Shown: positions 22,585 through 29,753 of the stretch, piece by piece
How the letters are laid out: each line of letters starts with the position of its first letter
Numbering within the stretch: the first letter of the stretch is position 1
NCBI GenBank assembly: GCA_026414575.1
Contig: JAOAIS010000040.1
Span: forward strand, 1 to 33,480
DNA: 33,480 bases
Direction of reading: 5' to 3'
Source: Aquificaceae bacterium
GTDB lineage: Bacteria > Aquificota > Aquificia > Aquificales > Aquificaceae
Program-made: the position numbers and the translations under genes
The notes under the pieces: generated by a model
What the model saw: only the letters and a program-made list of their open reading frames with translations
What the model was told of the DNA's origin: nothing
Database searches by the model: none

Positions 22585-22828
22585 GAGCGAATACTCCATA
22601 AAGGCTTATGTGCTTATAAAGGCAGACCCGAGGGAGATTCCATCCATAATGCTTGCCCTTTCTACCTTTGAGGGTATAAAGACGGCCGATGTGGTAACTG
22701 GCCCCTACGATATCATAGTCTTTGCAGAGCTCAGGAATCAAGATGAGCTTGGAAGGCTGGTTATAAACAAAATACATTCCCTGGAGGGAGTAAAAGAAGC
22801 CCTCACCTGTGTGGTGGTGAGAATATGA
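22529..22828 (+). CDS. Stand-alone Lrp/AsnC-type ligand-binding (RAM) domain protein
   Basis: A 99-residue protein made almost wholly of the RAM domain of Lrp/AsnC regulators: YVLIKADPREIPSIMLALS, then GIKTADVVTGPYDIIVFAEL and IHSLEGVKEALTCVVV. There is no DNA-binding helix-turn-helix. Such stand-alone domains form oligomers that bind amino acids. The start is decided by a strong AGGAGG (22517-22522) six bases before the ATG. This site lies inside hemA, so the two genes overlap by 56 bases. An ATG at 22556 is the alternative. The stop overlaps the next start as ATGA. Confidence 0.8.
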   Translation: MQTQGEGYPMSITELMELESEYSIKAYVLIKADPREIPSIMLALSTFEGIKTADVVTGPYDIIVFAELRNQDELGRLVINKIHSLEGVKEALTCVVVRI

Positions 22829-23001
22829 CAGAGTTCCCCCTCTTGATGGAAGAAGAGGAAAAAATAGTGGTCATATACTCCCTTGAACCATCCGTCCACA
22901 AGGAAGAAGATGACGGTGTGGAGATTTTTTACTCAAGCAGAGGTGATGTGGTTAAAATAATCATAAAGAAGGATGAAAAACACCACATCATATACTTCTG
23001 A
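22825..23001 (+). CDS. Hypothetical 58-residue acidic protein
   Basis: A short frame between the RAM gene and murA. It starts as ATGA over the previous stop and ends 29 bases inside murA. The product has alternating acidic and hydrophobic segments: EEEEKIVVIYSLEP, KEEDDGVEIFYSS, RGDVVKIIIKKDEKHHIIYF. This is compatible with a small beta-rich fold. Some likeness to DUF2283-type small proteins exists but is not convincing. The tight overlap on both sides supports real translation. Function unknown. Confidence 0.6.
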   Translation: MTEFPLLMEEEEKIVVIYSLEPSVHKEEDDGVEIFYSSRGDVVKIIIKKDEKHHIIYF

Positions 23002-24259
23002 AGCTCTTTTTATTGAGGGAGGCAGAGCTCTCAAGGGTAGAGTTAGGGTTTCTGGCTCTAAGAACGCTTCACTACCCATACTTATGGCAAGCTTGTTATC
23101 CAAAGAAACGAGTGCCATAGAAAATGTTCCTGAGCTTCTTGATACCGCGACTGCCTTTGAGCTTCTTAGGAGTTTGGGGGCTGTGCTTGAGTTTGAGAAA
23201 GGCAGGGTGTTGGTGGATGCCAGCTCCGTGAATAACCACAGAGCTCCTGACGAGGTTGTAAGGCGCATGAGGGCTTCCGTGTTGGTAATGGGCCCTCTAC
23301 TTGCAAGATTTGGGAGGGCAACGGTGTCCATGCCTGGGGGCTGTTCCATAGGGGTGAGGTCAATAGACCAACACCTTAAGGTTTTTGAAAAGGGAGGAGC
23401 CAGCATAGAGGTAAAGCACGGCTACATAAATCTTGAGGTGGAGAGGATAAGACCCGTTGAATATACCTTTGAGGTTATTACTGTCACTGGCACGGAGAAT
23501 GCACTCATGTTTTTAAGTGGTTGTGAAAAAAGAAGCATACTCAGAAACATAGCCCTTGAACCGGAGGTTATGGACCTTGTAGAGGTTTTGAGGAAAATGG
23601 GCGTGGAAGTAGAGATAGAAGACCGCACCGCCCTAATAAGGGGAATTGCGGAGACTAAGGGCTTCTTTCACAGGGTAATACCTGACAGGATAGAGGCGGG
23701 GACTCTGATGGTGGCTGGTTTTTTGACGGGCGGTGATGTGTTGCTTGAGGATGTTAGGGTAGAGCATATGGGAAGTGTCATAGAAAAGCTCAAAGAAGCC
23801 GGCGCTGAGGTAGACATATTAAGTCTTGGTAGTTTAAGGGTTAAGGGAGGAGGGGTTGTAAAGCCTCTTAGTATATCAACCGCCGAATATCCTGGCTTTC
23901 CTACAGACATGCAGGCTCAGTTTATGGTGCTTTGTTCTCTTGCGGATGGGATATCGGAGATAAGAGAAAACATCTTTGAGAACCGATTCCAGCATGTGGC
24001 AGAGTTGCAGAGGATGGGTGCGGATATCCATGTAAGGGACAGGGTCGCCCTCGTAAGGGGTGTGGACAGGTTGTATGGTGCCGAGGTCTATTCGACGGAC
24101 CTAAGAGCATCCGCCGGTCTCGTTCTTGCTGGTCTTGTGGCCAAGGGTAGGACCGTAGTTAAAGACATACACCATTTAGACAGGGGCTACGAAAAGTTGG
24201 AGGAGAAACTAAGAGCCCTCGGGGCAACCATAGAAAGGCTACCCCCGAAGGATGCTTAG
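22973..24259 (+). CDS. murA: UDP-N-acetylglucosamine 1-carboxyvinyltransferase (MurA)
   Basis: Transfers enolpyruvate from phosphoenolpyruvate to UDP-GlcNAc, the committed step of peptidoglycan precursor synthesis. The 428-residue product has VSGSKNASLPILMASLL with K30 and N31, and the catalytic Cys at C124 in MPGGCSIGVRSIDQHL. A Cys there, rather than Asp, predicts fosfomycin sensitivity. Late motifs FPTDMQAQF and ENRFQHVAEL are typical. The ATG lies inside the preceding small gene with aagaagg directly against it, so coupling is likely. It ends four bases inside convergent hsp20. Confidence 0.97.
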   Translation: MKNTTSYTSEALFIEGGRALKGRVRVSGSKNASLPILMASLLSKETSAIENVPELLDTATAFELLRSLGAVLEFEKGRVLVDASSVNNHRAPDEVVRRMRASVLVMGPLLARFGRATVSMPGGCSIGVRSIDQHLKVFEKGGASIEVKHGYINLEVERIRPVEYTFEVITVTGTENALMFLSGCEKRSILRNIALEPEVMDLVEVLRKMGVEVEIEDRTALIRGIAETKGFFHRVIPDRIEAGTLMVAGFLTGGDVLLEDVRVEHMGSVIEKLKEAGAEVDILSLGSLRVKGGGVVKPLSISTAEYPGFPTDMQAQFMVLCSLADGISEIRENIFENRFQHVAELQRMGADIHVRDRVALVRGVDRLYGAEVYSTDLRASAGLVLAGLVAKGRTVVKDIHHLDRGYEKLEEKLRALGATIERLPPKDA

Positions 24260-24687
24260 GCTATCTCAATCTTTCTCTCCTTAGCTCCTTCTGCCTTTGG
24301 TATCCTTATCTCGAGGATGCCGTCCTTAAACTCTGCCTTTGCAGACTCTACCTTTATCTCAGAGGGAAGAGGTACAACTCTTTCGAACTTTCCATAAACC
24401 CTTTCCACCCTGTGGTAAGTCTCCGTTTTTTCTTCCTTTTCTTCCTTCTTCTCACCCCTTATGTGCAGGGAGTTGTCTCTTATGGAGACCTCCACATTTT
24501 CCTTCTTGACGCCTGGTAGTTCCGCCTTGACCACCAACTCCTGGTCAGTTTCATAGACATCCACCACCGGTGCAAAGACCTTTTCCACCTCTTCCCTAGG
24601 CACAAGCTCTTCCAGGAGTCTGTCAAACTCCCTTTTAATCCGTTCAATCTCTGCAAAGGGGCTCCACATCATAAGTCCTCTTCTCAT
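24256..24687 (-). CDS. Small heat-shock protein, Hsp20 family
   Basis: A 143-residue alpha-crystallin-type chaperone that would hold unfolded proteins at high temperature. The alpha-crystallin domain runs from about residue 45 to 135: VDVYETDQELVVKAELPGVKK, then VEVSIRDNSLHIRGEKKEE and the hallmark FKDGILEIRIPKAE. The start is at 24687 because AAAGGAGGTG lies 4-8 bases upstream; a GTG at 24696 falls inside that Shine-Dalgarno. It has its own strong promoter overlapping the end of ubiX. No CIRCE-type inverted repeat is seen. Confidence 0.95.
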   Translation of the reverse strand: MRRGLMMWSPFAEIERIKREFDRLLEELVPREEVEKVFAPVVDVYETDQELVVKAELPGVKKENVEVSIRDNSLHIRGEKKEEKEEKTETYHRVERVYGKFERVVPLPSEIKVESAKAEFKDGILEIRIPKAEGAKERKIEIA

Positions 24688-24721
24688 GGCAACCACCTCC
24701 TTTACAAGTTTTCTGTTATAT

Positions 24722-24750
24722 AATTTAAGTCAGTCATTATCAAGTGTCAA
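24722..24750 (-). promoter_or_regulatory. Sigma70 promoter of hsp20
   Basis: On the minus strand TTGACA (24750-24745) and TAAATT (24727-24722) are 17 bases apart. The -35 lies inside the 3' end of ubiX. It is a vegetative-looking promoter, not a heat-shock sigma32 type. Confidence 0.7.
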
Positions 24751-25330
24751 CCCCATCCGACTCCTTCCACCTTTTATAAAGTCCGTGCTCTATTCTCAGA
24801 CAATCCAAGGCTTTACCCACCACAAAGTCAATAAGCTCTTGCATTTCTTTAGGTTTGTGGTAAAAGCCTGGGCTTGCGGGCATGACTACGGCGCCTGCTC
24901 TTGCCACCTTAAGCATGTTCTCAAGGTGCACCAAAGAATAGGGTGCTTCTCGCAAGAGAAGAAGGATGGGAACTCTCTCCTTTAAAGCCACCTCACCCAC
25001 GCGGTGTATAAGATTTTGGTTTGTACCGTTGGCTATGTGGGCAAGGGTGCTCATGGAGCATGGAGCTATCACTACGCCTTTGTACCTTACGAGCCTAGAA
25101 CCGCTTGCTATGGGACTTGATATATCCTTCTCCGATATAAAGTTTACTTGGGGAAATTCCTTGAGCAGGTCTCCTTTTGTGATGTCAAGTTCTTGCTTCA
25201 GGACCACCCACCCCGAGGAGGACACCACAAGGTCTATTTCAAAGCTCATGGATGTGAGCACCTGCAGTAGTCTGTAACCGTAGAGAACACCGCTGGCACC
25301 CGTTATACAGAGCACAATCTTTCCATGCAT
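24740..25330 (-). CDS. ubiX: UbiX-type flavin prenyltransferase
   Basis: UbiX attaches a dimethylallyl group to reduced FMN, giving the prenyl-FMN cofactor of UbiD decarboxylases. The 196-residue protein begins KIVLCITGASGVLYGYRLLQ (FMN loop). It continues with APCSMSTLAHIANGTNQNLIHR and REAPYSLVHLENMLKVARAG, and ends with VVMPASPGFYHKPKEM, the usual order and spacing. No ubiD is in the window. A TACAAT (25342-25337) ends 6 bases before the ATG and no Shine-Dalgarno is seen. Confidence 0.94.
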   Translation of the reverse strand: MHGKIVLCITGASGVLYGYRLLQVLTSMSFEIDLVVSSSGWVVLKQELDITKGDLLKEFPQVNFISEKDISSPIASGSRLVRYKGVVIAPCSMSTLAHIANGTNQNLIHRVGEVALKERVPILLLLREAPYSLVHLENMLKVARAGAVVMPASPGFYHKPKEMQELIDFVVGKALDCLRIEHGLYKRWKESDGVDT

Positions 25331-25336
25331 ATAAAA

Positions 25337-25361
25337 ATTGTAGGCCCTGTCCGTTTAAAAT
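25337..25361. promoter_or_regulatory. Divergent -10 boxes for ubiX (-) and the biotin carboxylase (+)
   Basis: In the 38-base gap, TACAAT (25342-25337, minus) ends 6 bases before the ubiX ATG and TAAAAT (25356-25361, plus) ends 7 bases before the carboxylase ATG. Neither gene has a Shine-Dalgarno. The -35 boxes would overlap across the gap and are not obvious. Confidence 0.5.
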
Positions 25362-25368
25362 ATTCCAG

Positions 25369-26700
25369 ATGCAAAGCATACTGATAGCCAATAGGGGTGA
25401 GATAGCGGTAAGGATTATAAGAACTTGTAGGGATATGGGCATAAAGGCGGTGGCCATTTACTCAGAAGCTGACATAAACAGCATGCACATAAAGCTGGCG
25501 GATAAGAGCATATGCATAGGCCCACCAGAACCATCCAAGAGCTACCTTGATATACCTAAGGTCATGTCCGCCATTGAGGTGTCCGGTGCGGAAGCGGTTC
25601 ATCCAGGCTATGGCTTCTTGTCGGAGAATCCAAAGTTTTCAGAAATAGTTAGGGCGAGCAGAAAGGTTTTTATTGGTCCATCGCCAGAGACCTTAGAGCT
25701 CATTGGTGATAAGGTGAGGGCTAAAGAGGTTGCCCATAAGGTTGGACTTCCTTTGGTGCCTGGTAGCGATGGTCCTGTTGATGTTCATAATGCCCTTGAG
25801 GTTGCAAGCAAGATAGGCTATCCAGTTGTCATAAAGGCGGCCGCTGGGGGTGGGGGAAGGGGTATAAGGGTGGTAAACAACGACAAAGAATTGAGGGAAA
25901 AGTTTCACCTTGCCATGCAGGAGGCAGAGGTAGCCTTTGGTGACGGCAGGCTCTACATAGAAAAGTATCTTATAAACCCAAAGCACATAGAGTTTCAGGT
26001 GCTCGTGGACAAGTATGGTAATGTGCTAACCCTTGGTGAGAGGGAGTGTTCCATACAAAGGAGACATCAAAAGCTCATCGAGGAAGCGCCCAGCCCAGCC
26101 CTAACGGAGGAGAAAAGAAAAGAGATGGAGGTCCTTGTGGCAGAATTTTGCAAGGAGATAGGCTATGAGGGTGCAGGCACGGTGGAGTTTCTTATGGATT
26201 GGGAGGGCAACTTTTACTTTATGGAGATGAACGGACGCATACAGGTAGAGCATCCGGTTACGGAGATGGTTTACGGTATTGACCTTGTGGAGTGGCAAAT
26301 AAGGGTAGCAAGGGGAGAAAGGATTGATTTCAAAAGACCGGCAAGGAGGGGCTATGCTATAGAGCTAAGAATAAACGCAGAAGACCCAAAGACCTTTCTT
26401 CCGTCCCCGGGGCGTGTGGAAGAACTTTATTTACCTGGAGGCTTTGGGGTTAGAGTAGATACTCATATTTATTGTGGCTATTCGGTTCCACCCTTTTACG
26501 ACTCACTTCTTGCCAAACTCATATGTTGGGGGCATACCAGAGAAGAGGCTGTAAAAAGGGCCATAAGGGCTTTGGAGGAGTTTTACCTTGCAGGAAATGG
26601 GCTGAAAACCAACATAGATTTCCACAAGAGAATTCTCTCTAGCAGAGAGTTCCAGCAGGGAAAGCATCACATAAGGTTCGTAGAGGAGCTCATGTTCTGA
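25369..26700 (+). CDS. accC: Biotin carboxylase subunit (AccC-like)
   Basis: ATP-dependent carboxylation of biotin on a carrier protein. The 443-residue product has the family start ILIANRGEIAVRIIRTCRDM, HPGYGFLSENPKF, the ATP-grasp glycine loop KAAAGGGGRGIRVV and REGCSIQRR-type region (GERECSIQRRHQKLIEEAPS). It also has EMNGRIQVEHPVTEM, where the usual Thr is Gly. The length is that of a free AccC subunit. Aquificales also use similar subunits for pyruvate or 2-oxoglutarate carboxylation, and the sequence alone does not separate these; no carrier or carboxyltransferase gene is adjacent. The stop shares one base with the holB start. Confidence 0.85.
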   Translation: MQSILIANRGEIAVRIIRTCRDMGIKAVAIYSEADINSMHIKLADKSICIGPPEPSKSYLDIPKVMSAIEVSGAEAVHPGYGFLSENPKFSEIVRASRKVFIGPSPETLELIGDKVRAKEVAHKVGLPLVPGSDGPVDVHNALEVASKIGYPVVIKAAAGGGGRGIRVVNNDKELREKFHLAMQEAEVAFGDGRLYIEKYLINPKHIEFQVLVDKYGNVLTLGERECSIQRRHQKLIEEAPSPALTEEKRKEMEVLVAEFCKEIGYEGAGTVEFLMDWEGNFYFMEMNGRIQVEHPVTEMVYGIDLVEWQIRVARGERIDFKRPARRGYAIELRINAEDPKTFLPSPGRVEELYLPGGFGVRVDTHIYCGYSVPPFYDSLLAKLICWGHTREEAVKRAIRALEEFYLAGNGLKTNIDFHKRILSSREFQQGKHHIRFVEELMF

Positions 26701-27656
26701 TGAGGGATAAACTTACAAGGTTTCTTGGTAGGATGTTCTATAGCAGGCGAGTGCCATCTTCCATCATTTTCTATGGCAAGGAGGGTATAGGCAAGAGAGA
26801 CATAGCCTTTGAGCTTTCTAAAGCCCTTTTGTGCATCGAGGAGAAATATCCGTCCTGCGGTAGATGCGAATCCTGTGTTCATATGATGAGTTTTGACAAA
26901 AGGAAGGATGAGGAGCTCAGGTTTTATGGGGAAGATAAAAGGGGCAAGAGCGTATACCTTTACATGCGTGGAGACCACCCAGACTTTGTTTATCTTGCGC
27001 CCGAGAGGTCAGAAATTAAAATAGACCAGATAAGGGGTGTTAGGGATTTCATTTACCTTAGTCCAGCCCTGTCAAAAAGGAAGGTGGTTCTTATAGAGCC
27101 CGCAGACAGCATGAACCCCTACGCCCAGAACGCCCTTTTAAAGGTCTTGGAAGAACCACCCCAAGACACCCATTTTCTTCTTGTATCCAACAACTTGCAG
27201 AGGATATTGCCTACAGTGAGGTCAAGAAGCTTTGTTATTGAGGTGCCACCCCTCACCAAGGAAGAGCTAAAAAAACTTACGAAAATAGAAGACCCGGTGA
27301 TCCTTGAGCTTGCGGAAGGAAGTGTTAAGATGGCAAAAAGGCTGAAGGAGGATAGGGAACTTATTAACACCGCAGAGCTTATCTTAGAGGGCAAAGTATT
27401 AGACCTTTACAAAAAAGCCCTTGAGGTGGAAAAGTGGGAGCAGGAGAGGCAGTACTACCTTCTTAGGTTGCTTCAGTCTATATACCACAGGAAATTCATA
27501 GAGACTGAAAATTACAGATACAGACAGTATCTTGACATAGTGACTTTTGGATTAGAATATTTAAACAAAGGCATAAGGATAAGTCTTTTGCTTTTTCAAT
27601 TAATAGGAGGTGACGAACATGTCTTACATAAAAGCAAGATTTCAGGATACCAATAA
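26700..27656 (+). CDS. holB: DNA polymerase III delta-prime subunit (HolB)
   Basis: A clamp-loader subunit of the replication machine. The 318-residue AAA-type protein has IIFYGKEGIGKRDIAFELSK, a P-loop lacking the final Ser/Thr, as is common in delta-prime. It has a C4 zinc module (YPSCGRCESC and an earlier Cys), DHPDFVYLAPERSEIKIDQI, NALLKVLEEPP and TVRSRSF with the SRC-like arginine finger. It overlaps the biotin carboxylase stop by one base. The next gene, a YaaT-like protein, starts 38 bases before its end, as in the holB-yaaT order known from Firmicutes. Confidence 0.9.
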   Translation: MRDKLTRFLGRMFYSRRVPSSIIFYGKEGIGKRDIAFELSKALLCIEEKYPSCGRCESCVHMMSFDKRKDEELRFYGEDKRGKSVYLYMRGDHPDFVYLAPERSEIKIDQIRGVRDFIYLSPALSKRKVVLIEPADSMNPYAQNALLKVLEEPPQDTHFLLVSNNLQRILPTVRSRSFVIEVPPLTKEELKKLTKIEDPVILELAEGSVKMAKRLKEDRELINTAELILEGKVLDLYKKALEVEKWEQERQYYLLRLLQSIYHRKFIETENYRYRQYLDIVTFGLEYLNKGIRISLLLFQLIGGDEHVLHKSKISGYQ

Positions 27657-28485
27657 GATTTTTCAGGTAGAAGGAGTATGGGAAAGGGAAGTGTACAGGG
27701 GGGACCTTCTTGTGGTCCAATCGGACAAGGGGGAAGAGGTTGTAACGGTCATTGGCGCTTCTAAGGACCCCTCATCCGCAAGGGCATTGTTCCTACGAAG
27801 GGCAAAGGAAGAGGATATAAAAAGAATGAAAGAAAACGAGGAGAGGGCTAAAGAGGCGATGGAAGTATGCAAGAGAAAGATAGTAGAGCATGGGCTTGAT
27901 ATGAAGCTGATAAAGACTTACATACCCCTTGACAGGAGCAAGATATTTTTCTACTACACCTCTGACCACAGGGTAGACTTCAGAGACCTTGTTAAGGACC
28001 TGGCGAAGGTTTTCAAGAAGAGAATAGAAATGAGGCAGGTAGGCGTCAGGGATGCGGTGCAGATGATGGGATGGATAGGTGCATGCGGTGAGGTTCCTTG
28101 TTGCATAAGATTTCAGGAGGAATTCAGCTCAGTTTCCCTAAGGGACATAGAGGAGCAGAATCTTCCCCTGTCCCCTCAAAAGTTTACAGGTCCGTGCGGA
28201 AGACTAATGTGCTGTTTGGTGTTTGAAAGGGAAAACTATATTGTCAAACTTTTACTTCCAGAAATTGGAAGCGAGCTTTGTTATGAAAAAAAAGTTTACA
28301 AGGTCTCACATATAGACCCCCTTTTATGGACAATAACCCTTGTCTCTGAAGATTCTAACAAGGATGTTAGTTTAGAAGATATCCTGCCCTATGGTTATGA
28401 AAGGGCTATAAAACACTGTAAATCCTGTGGTGGTTGTTGTACGAGGTTTGCAGAAAATGAAGCTTTTGCAGGAGTTGAGCAGTAA
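27619..28485 (+). CDS. PSP1-domain protein, YaaT/RicT-like
   Basis: A 288-residue protein with the PSP1 C-terminal domain. Known RicT (YaaT) works with two partners in an Fe-S complex that affects RNA processing and phosphorelay in Bacillus. The matching Cys blocks are GACGEVPCCIRF (C156, C161, C162) and GPCGRLMCC (C193, C198, C199). In addition there is a C-terminal HCKSCGGCC (C267, C270, C273, C274) that I do not associate with the family. The start is set by AGGAGGTG before the ATG, inside the end of holB. The partners RicA and RicF are not in the window. Confidence 0.88.
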   Translation: MSYIKARFQDTNKIFQVEGVWEREVYRGDLLVVQSDKGEEVVTVIGASKDPSSARALFLRRAKEEDIKRMKENEERAKEAMEVCKRKIVEHGLDMKLIKTYIPLDRSKIFFYYTSDHRVDFRDLVKDLAKVFKKRIEMRQVGVRDAVQMMGWIGACGEVPCCIRFQEEFSSVSLRDIEEQNLPLSPQKFTGPCGRLMCCLVFERENYIVKLLLPEIGSELCYEKKVYKVSHIDPLLWTITLVSEDSNKDVSLEDILPYGYERAIKHCKSCGGCCTRFAENEAFAGVEQ

Positions 28486-29266
28486 ACTTAACCACCTCTT
28501 TCTTCTGGAGCTTTGCGACGGAAATCGTATTGAGGCGGTCTTTTACAGGGGCGACACTCTGTGTATATCTACACAAGTGGGTTGTGCTATAGGCTGTGCC
28601 TTCTGTATCTCTGGTAAGGAAGGGTTTTTAAGAAATCTCACGGAAGTTGAGATAATAGCACAGTATGAACTGGTAAGGTCTAAACTGCCAGTAAAAAGGA
28701 TAGCCATGGCTGGTATTGGTGAGCCTCTCATGAACTGGAAAAATGTAGAGAAGGCCTTTTGGTACTTTAAGAACAGGGGTATTGGTGTAAGCTTCTACAC
28801 ATCGGGACATCCAACGGTAAGGCTTCGAGAACTTCTCAGGCTACCTCACGGAGGCGTTACCATATCTCTTCATTCTGTGTTTGAAAAAAAGAGAAAGGCT
28901 CTTATGCCCCATGGGGGAGCCCTTGAAGAAGTTATAAGAACCTTAAAAGAGGAGCTTGTGGAGCTCCCAGTTAGAAAAAGAAGAAGAATCAGCCTTGCTT
29001 ACATGCTTCTTAAAGGATTAAACGACTCGGAAGAGGAACTTATAGAACTTGCAGGGATGGCTAAAGATCTGGGCATCTGCGTAACCCTTCTCCGATACAA
29101 CAAGACCGTGGATGAATACGAGGATGTTGAAGAGAATGACTATGAGAGGGCCTTCTTACTGCTAAGGTCTTATGGCATAAGGGTTACCCTTTCTACTCGC
29201 TTTAGGAGGGACAGAATTGGAGGGTGTGGAACTTTGGCCGTAAACAGGTCGCTTACAGAGTGTTAA
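28457..29266 (+). CDS. RlmN/Cfr-like radical SAM protein lacking the N-terminal domain
   Basis: A 269-residue relative of the dual 23S rRNA/tRNA adenine-C2 methylase RlmN. It keeps TLCISTQVGCAIGCAFC: C36 matches the first catalytic Cys in the LC-x6-GC pattern, and C43, C47, C50 are the Fe-S ligands. It also keeps GIGEPLMNWKNV, SLHSVFEKKRKALMPH and MLLKGLNDSEEEL, and the late GGCGTL with the second catalytic Cys, C257. Canonical RlmN is about 350 residues with an N-terminal helical domain that is absent here. The ATG at 28457 overlaps the yaaT-like gene by 29 bases. Substrate uncertain. Confidence 0.85.
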   Translation: MKLLQELSSKLNHLFLLELCDGNRIEAVFYRGDTLCISTQVGCAIGCAFCISGKEGFLRNLTEVEIIAQYELVRSKLPVKRIAMAGIGEPLMNWKNVEKAFWYFKNRGIGVSFYTSGHPTVRLRELLRLPHGGVTISLHSVFEKKRKALMPHGGALEEVIRTLKEELVELPVRKRRRISLAYMLLKGLNDSEEELIELAGMAKDLGICVTLLRYNKTVDEYEDVEENDYERAFLLLRSYGIRVTLSTRFRRDRIGGCGTLAVNRSLTEC

Positions 29267-29678
29267 GAATATCCCTTATAACCTCTTCATGACCCTCTTC
29301 GTCAAATTCATTCTTTTTGGCGGCGCAGTAAAGGGGCATGACTTGAACTTTCGCAATGCCCTGTTTAATGAAATCCAACTTCTTTGCTGCAGCCTTGGAA
29401 AGGTCTATGATTCTATTCTTTTTCCAAGGACCCCTATCGGTCACAATAACTACTACCTCTTCATTGTTGTCGAGGTTTTTGACAAGGAGGTAAGTGCCAA
29501 GGGGATACTTCCTTGATGCGCCAGTATACTTGTGCTTGTTAAATATCTCACCAGAGCTTGTCCTTTTCCCATGAAACTTTCCTCCGTACCAGCTTGCGTA
29601 GCCCTCCATTACATCACAGTTTTGTGCCATGGTCTTAGAAAAGGCTAACATCAAAGCTAATAGGGCTAATTTCTTCAT
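29253..29678 (-). CDS. rlpA: RlpA-like double-psi beta-barrel exported protein
   Basis: A 141-residue exported protein with a Sec signal peptide (KKLALLALMLAFSKTMA, cut near residue 19). The RlpA core is YASWYGGKFHGKRTSSGEIF, then PLGTYLLVKNL, VVIVTDRGPWKKNRIIDLSKAAAKKL. RlpA proteins cleave or bind denuded glycan strands at septa. The conserved D-R-G-P is present. There is no SPOR domain and no lipobox, unlike the E. coli form. Start fixed by AGGAGG, 8 bases before the ATG. The promoter lies at the edge of the broken IS. The 3' end overlaps the rlmN-like gene by 14 bases. Confidence 0.9.
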   Translation of the reverse strand: MKKLALLALMLAFSKTMAQNCDVMEGYASWYGGKFHGKRTSSGEIFNKHKYTGASRKYPLGTYLLVKNLDNNEEVVVIVTDRGPWKKNRIIDLSKAAAKKLDFIKQGIAKVQVMPLYCAAKKNEFDEEGHEEVIRDILNTL

Positions 29679-29714
29679 GGAGAAAACCTCCTAAAGAAAA
29701 AGGGAGACTAAATA

Positions 29715-29743
29715 ATCATACCATAAATCCATGAGTTTTTCAA
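29715..29743 (-). promoter_or_regulatory. Near-consensus promoter of rlpA, built across an IS end
   Basis: On the minus strand TTGAAA (29743-29738) and TATGAT (29720-29715) are exactly 17 bases apart, upstream of rlpA. The -35 lies inside a 17-base sequence repeated at the other end of the broken transposon. Confidence 0.65.
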
Positions 29744-29753
29744 GCCACTTTTC
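29737..29753 (+). repeat. 17-base direct repeat, left copy
   Basis: TTTTCAAGCCACTTTTC, identical to 30771-30787 at the other end of the broken IS. Direct orientation is unusual for IS ends. It contributes the -35 of the rlpA promoter. Confidence 0.7.
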
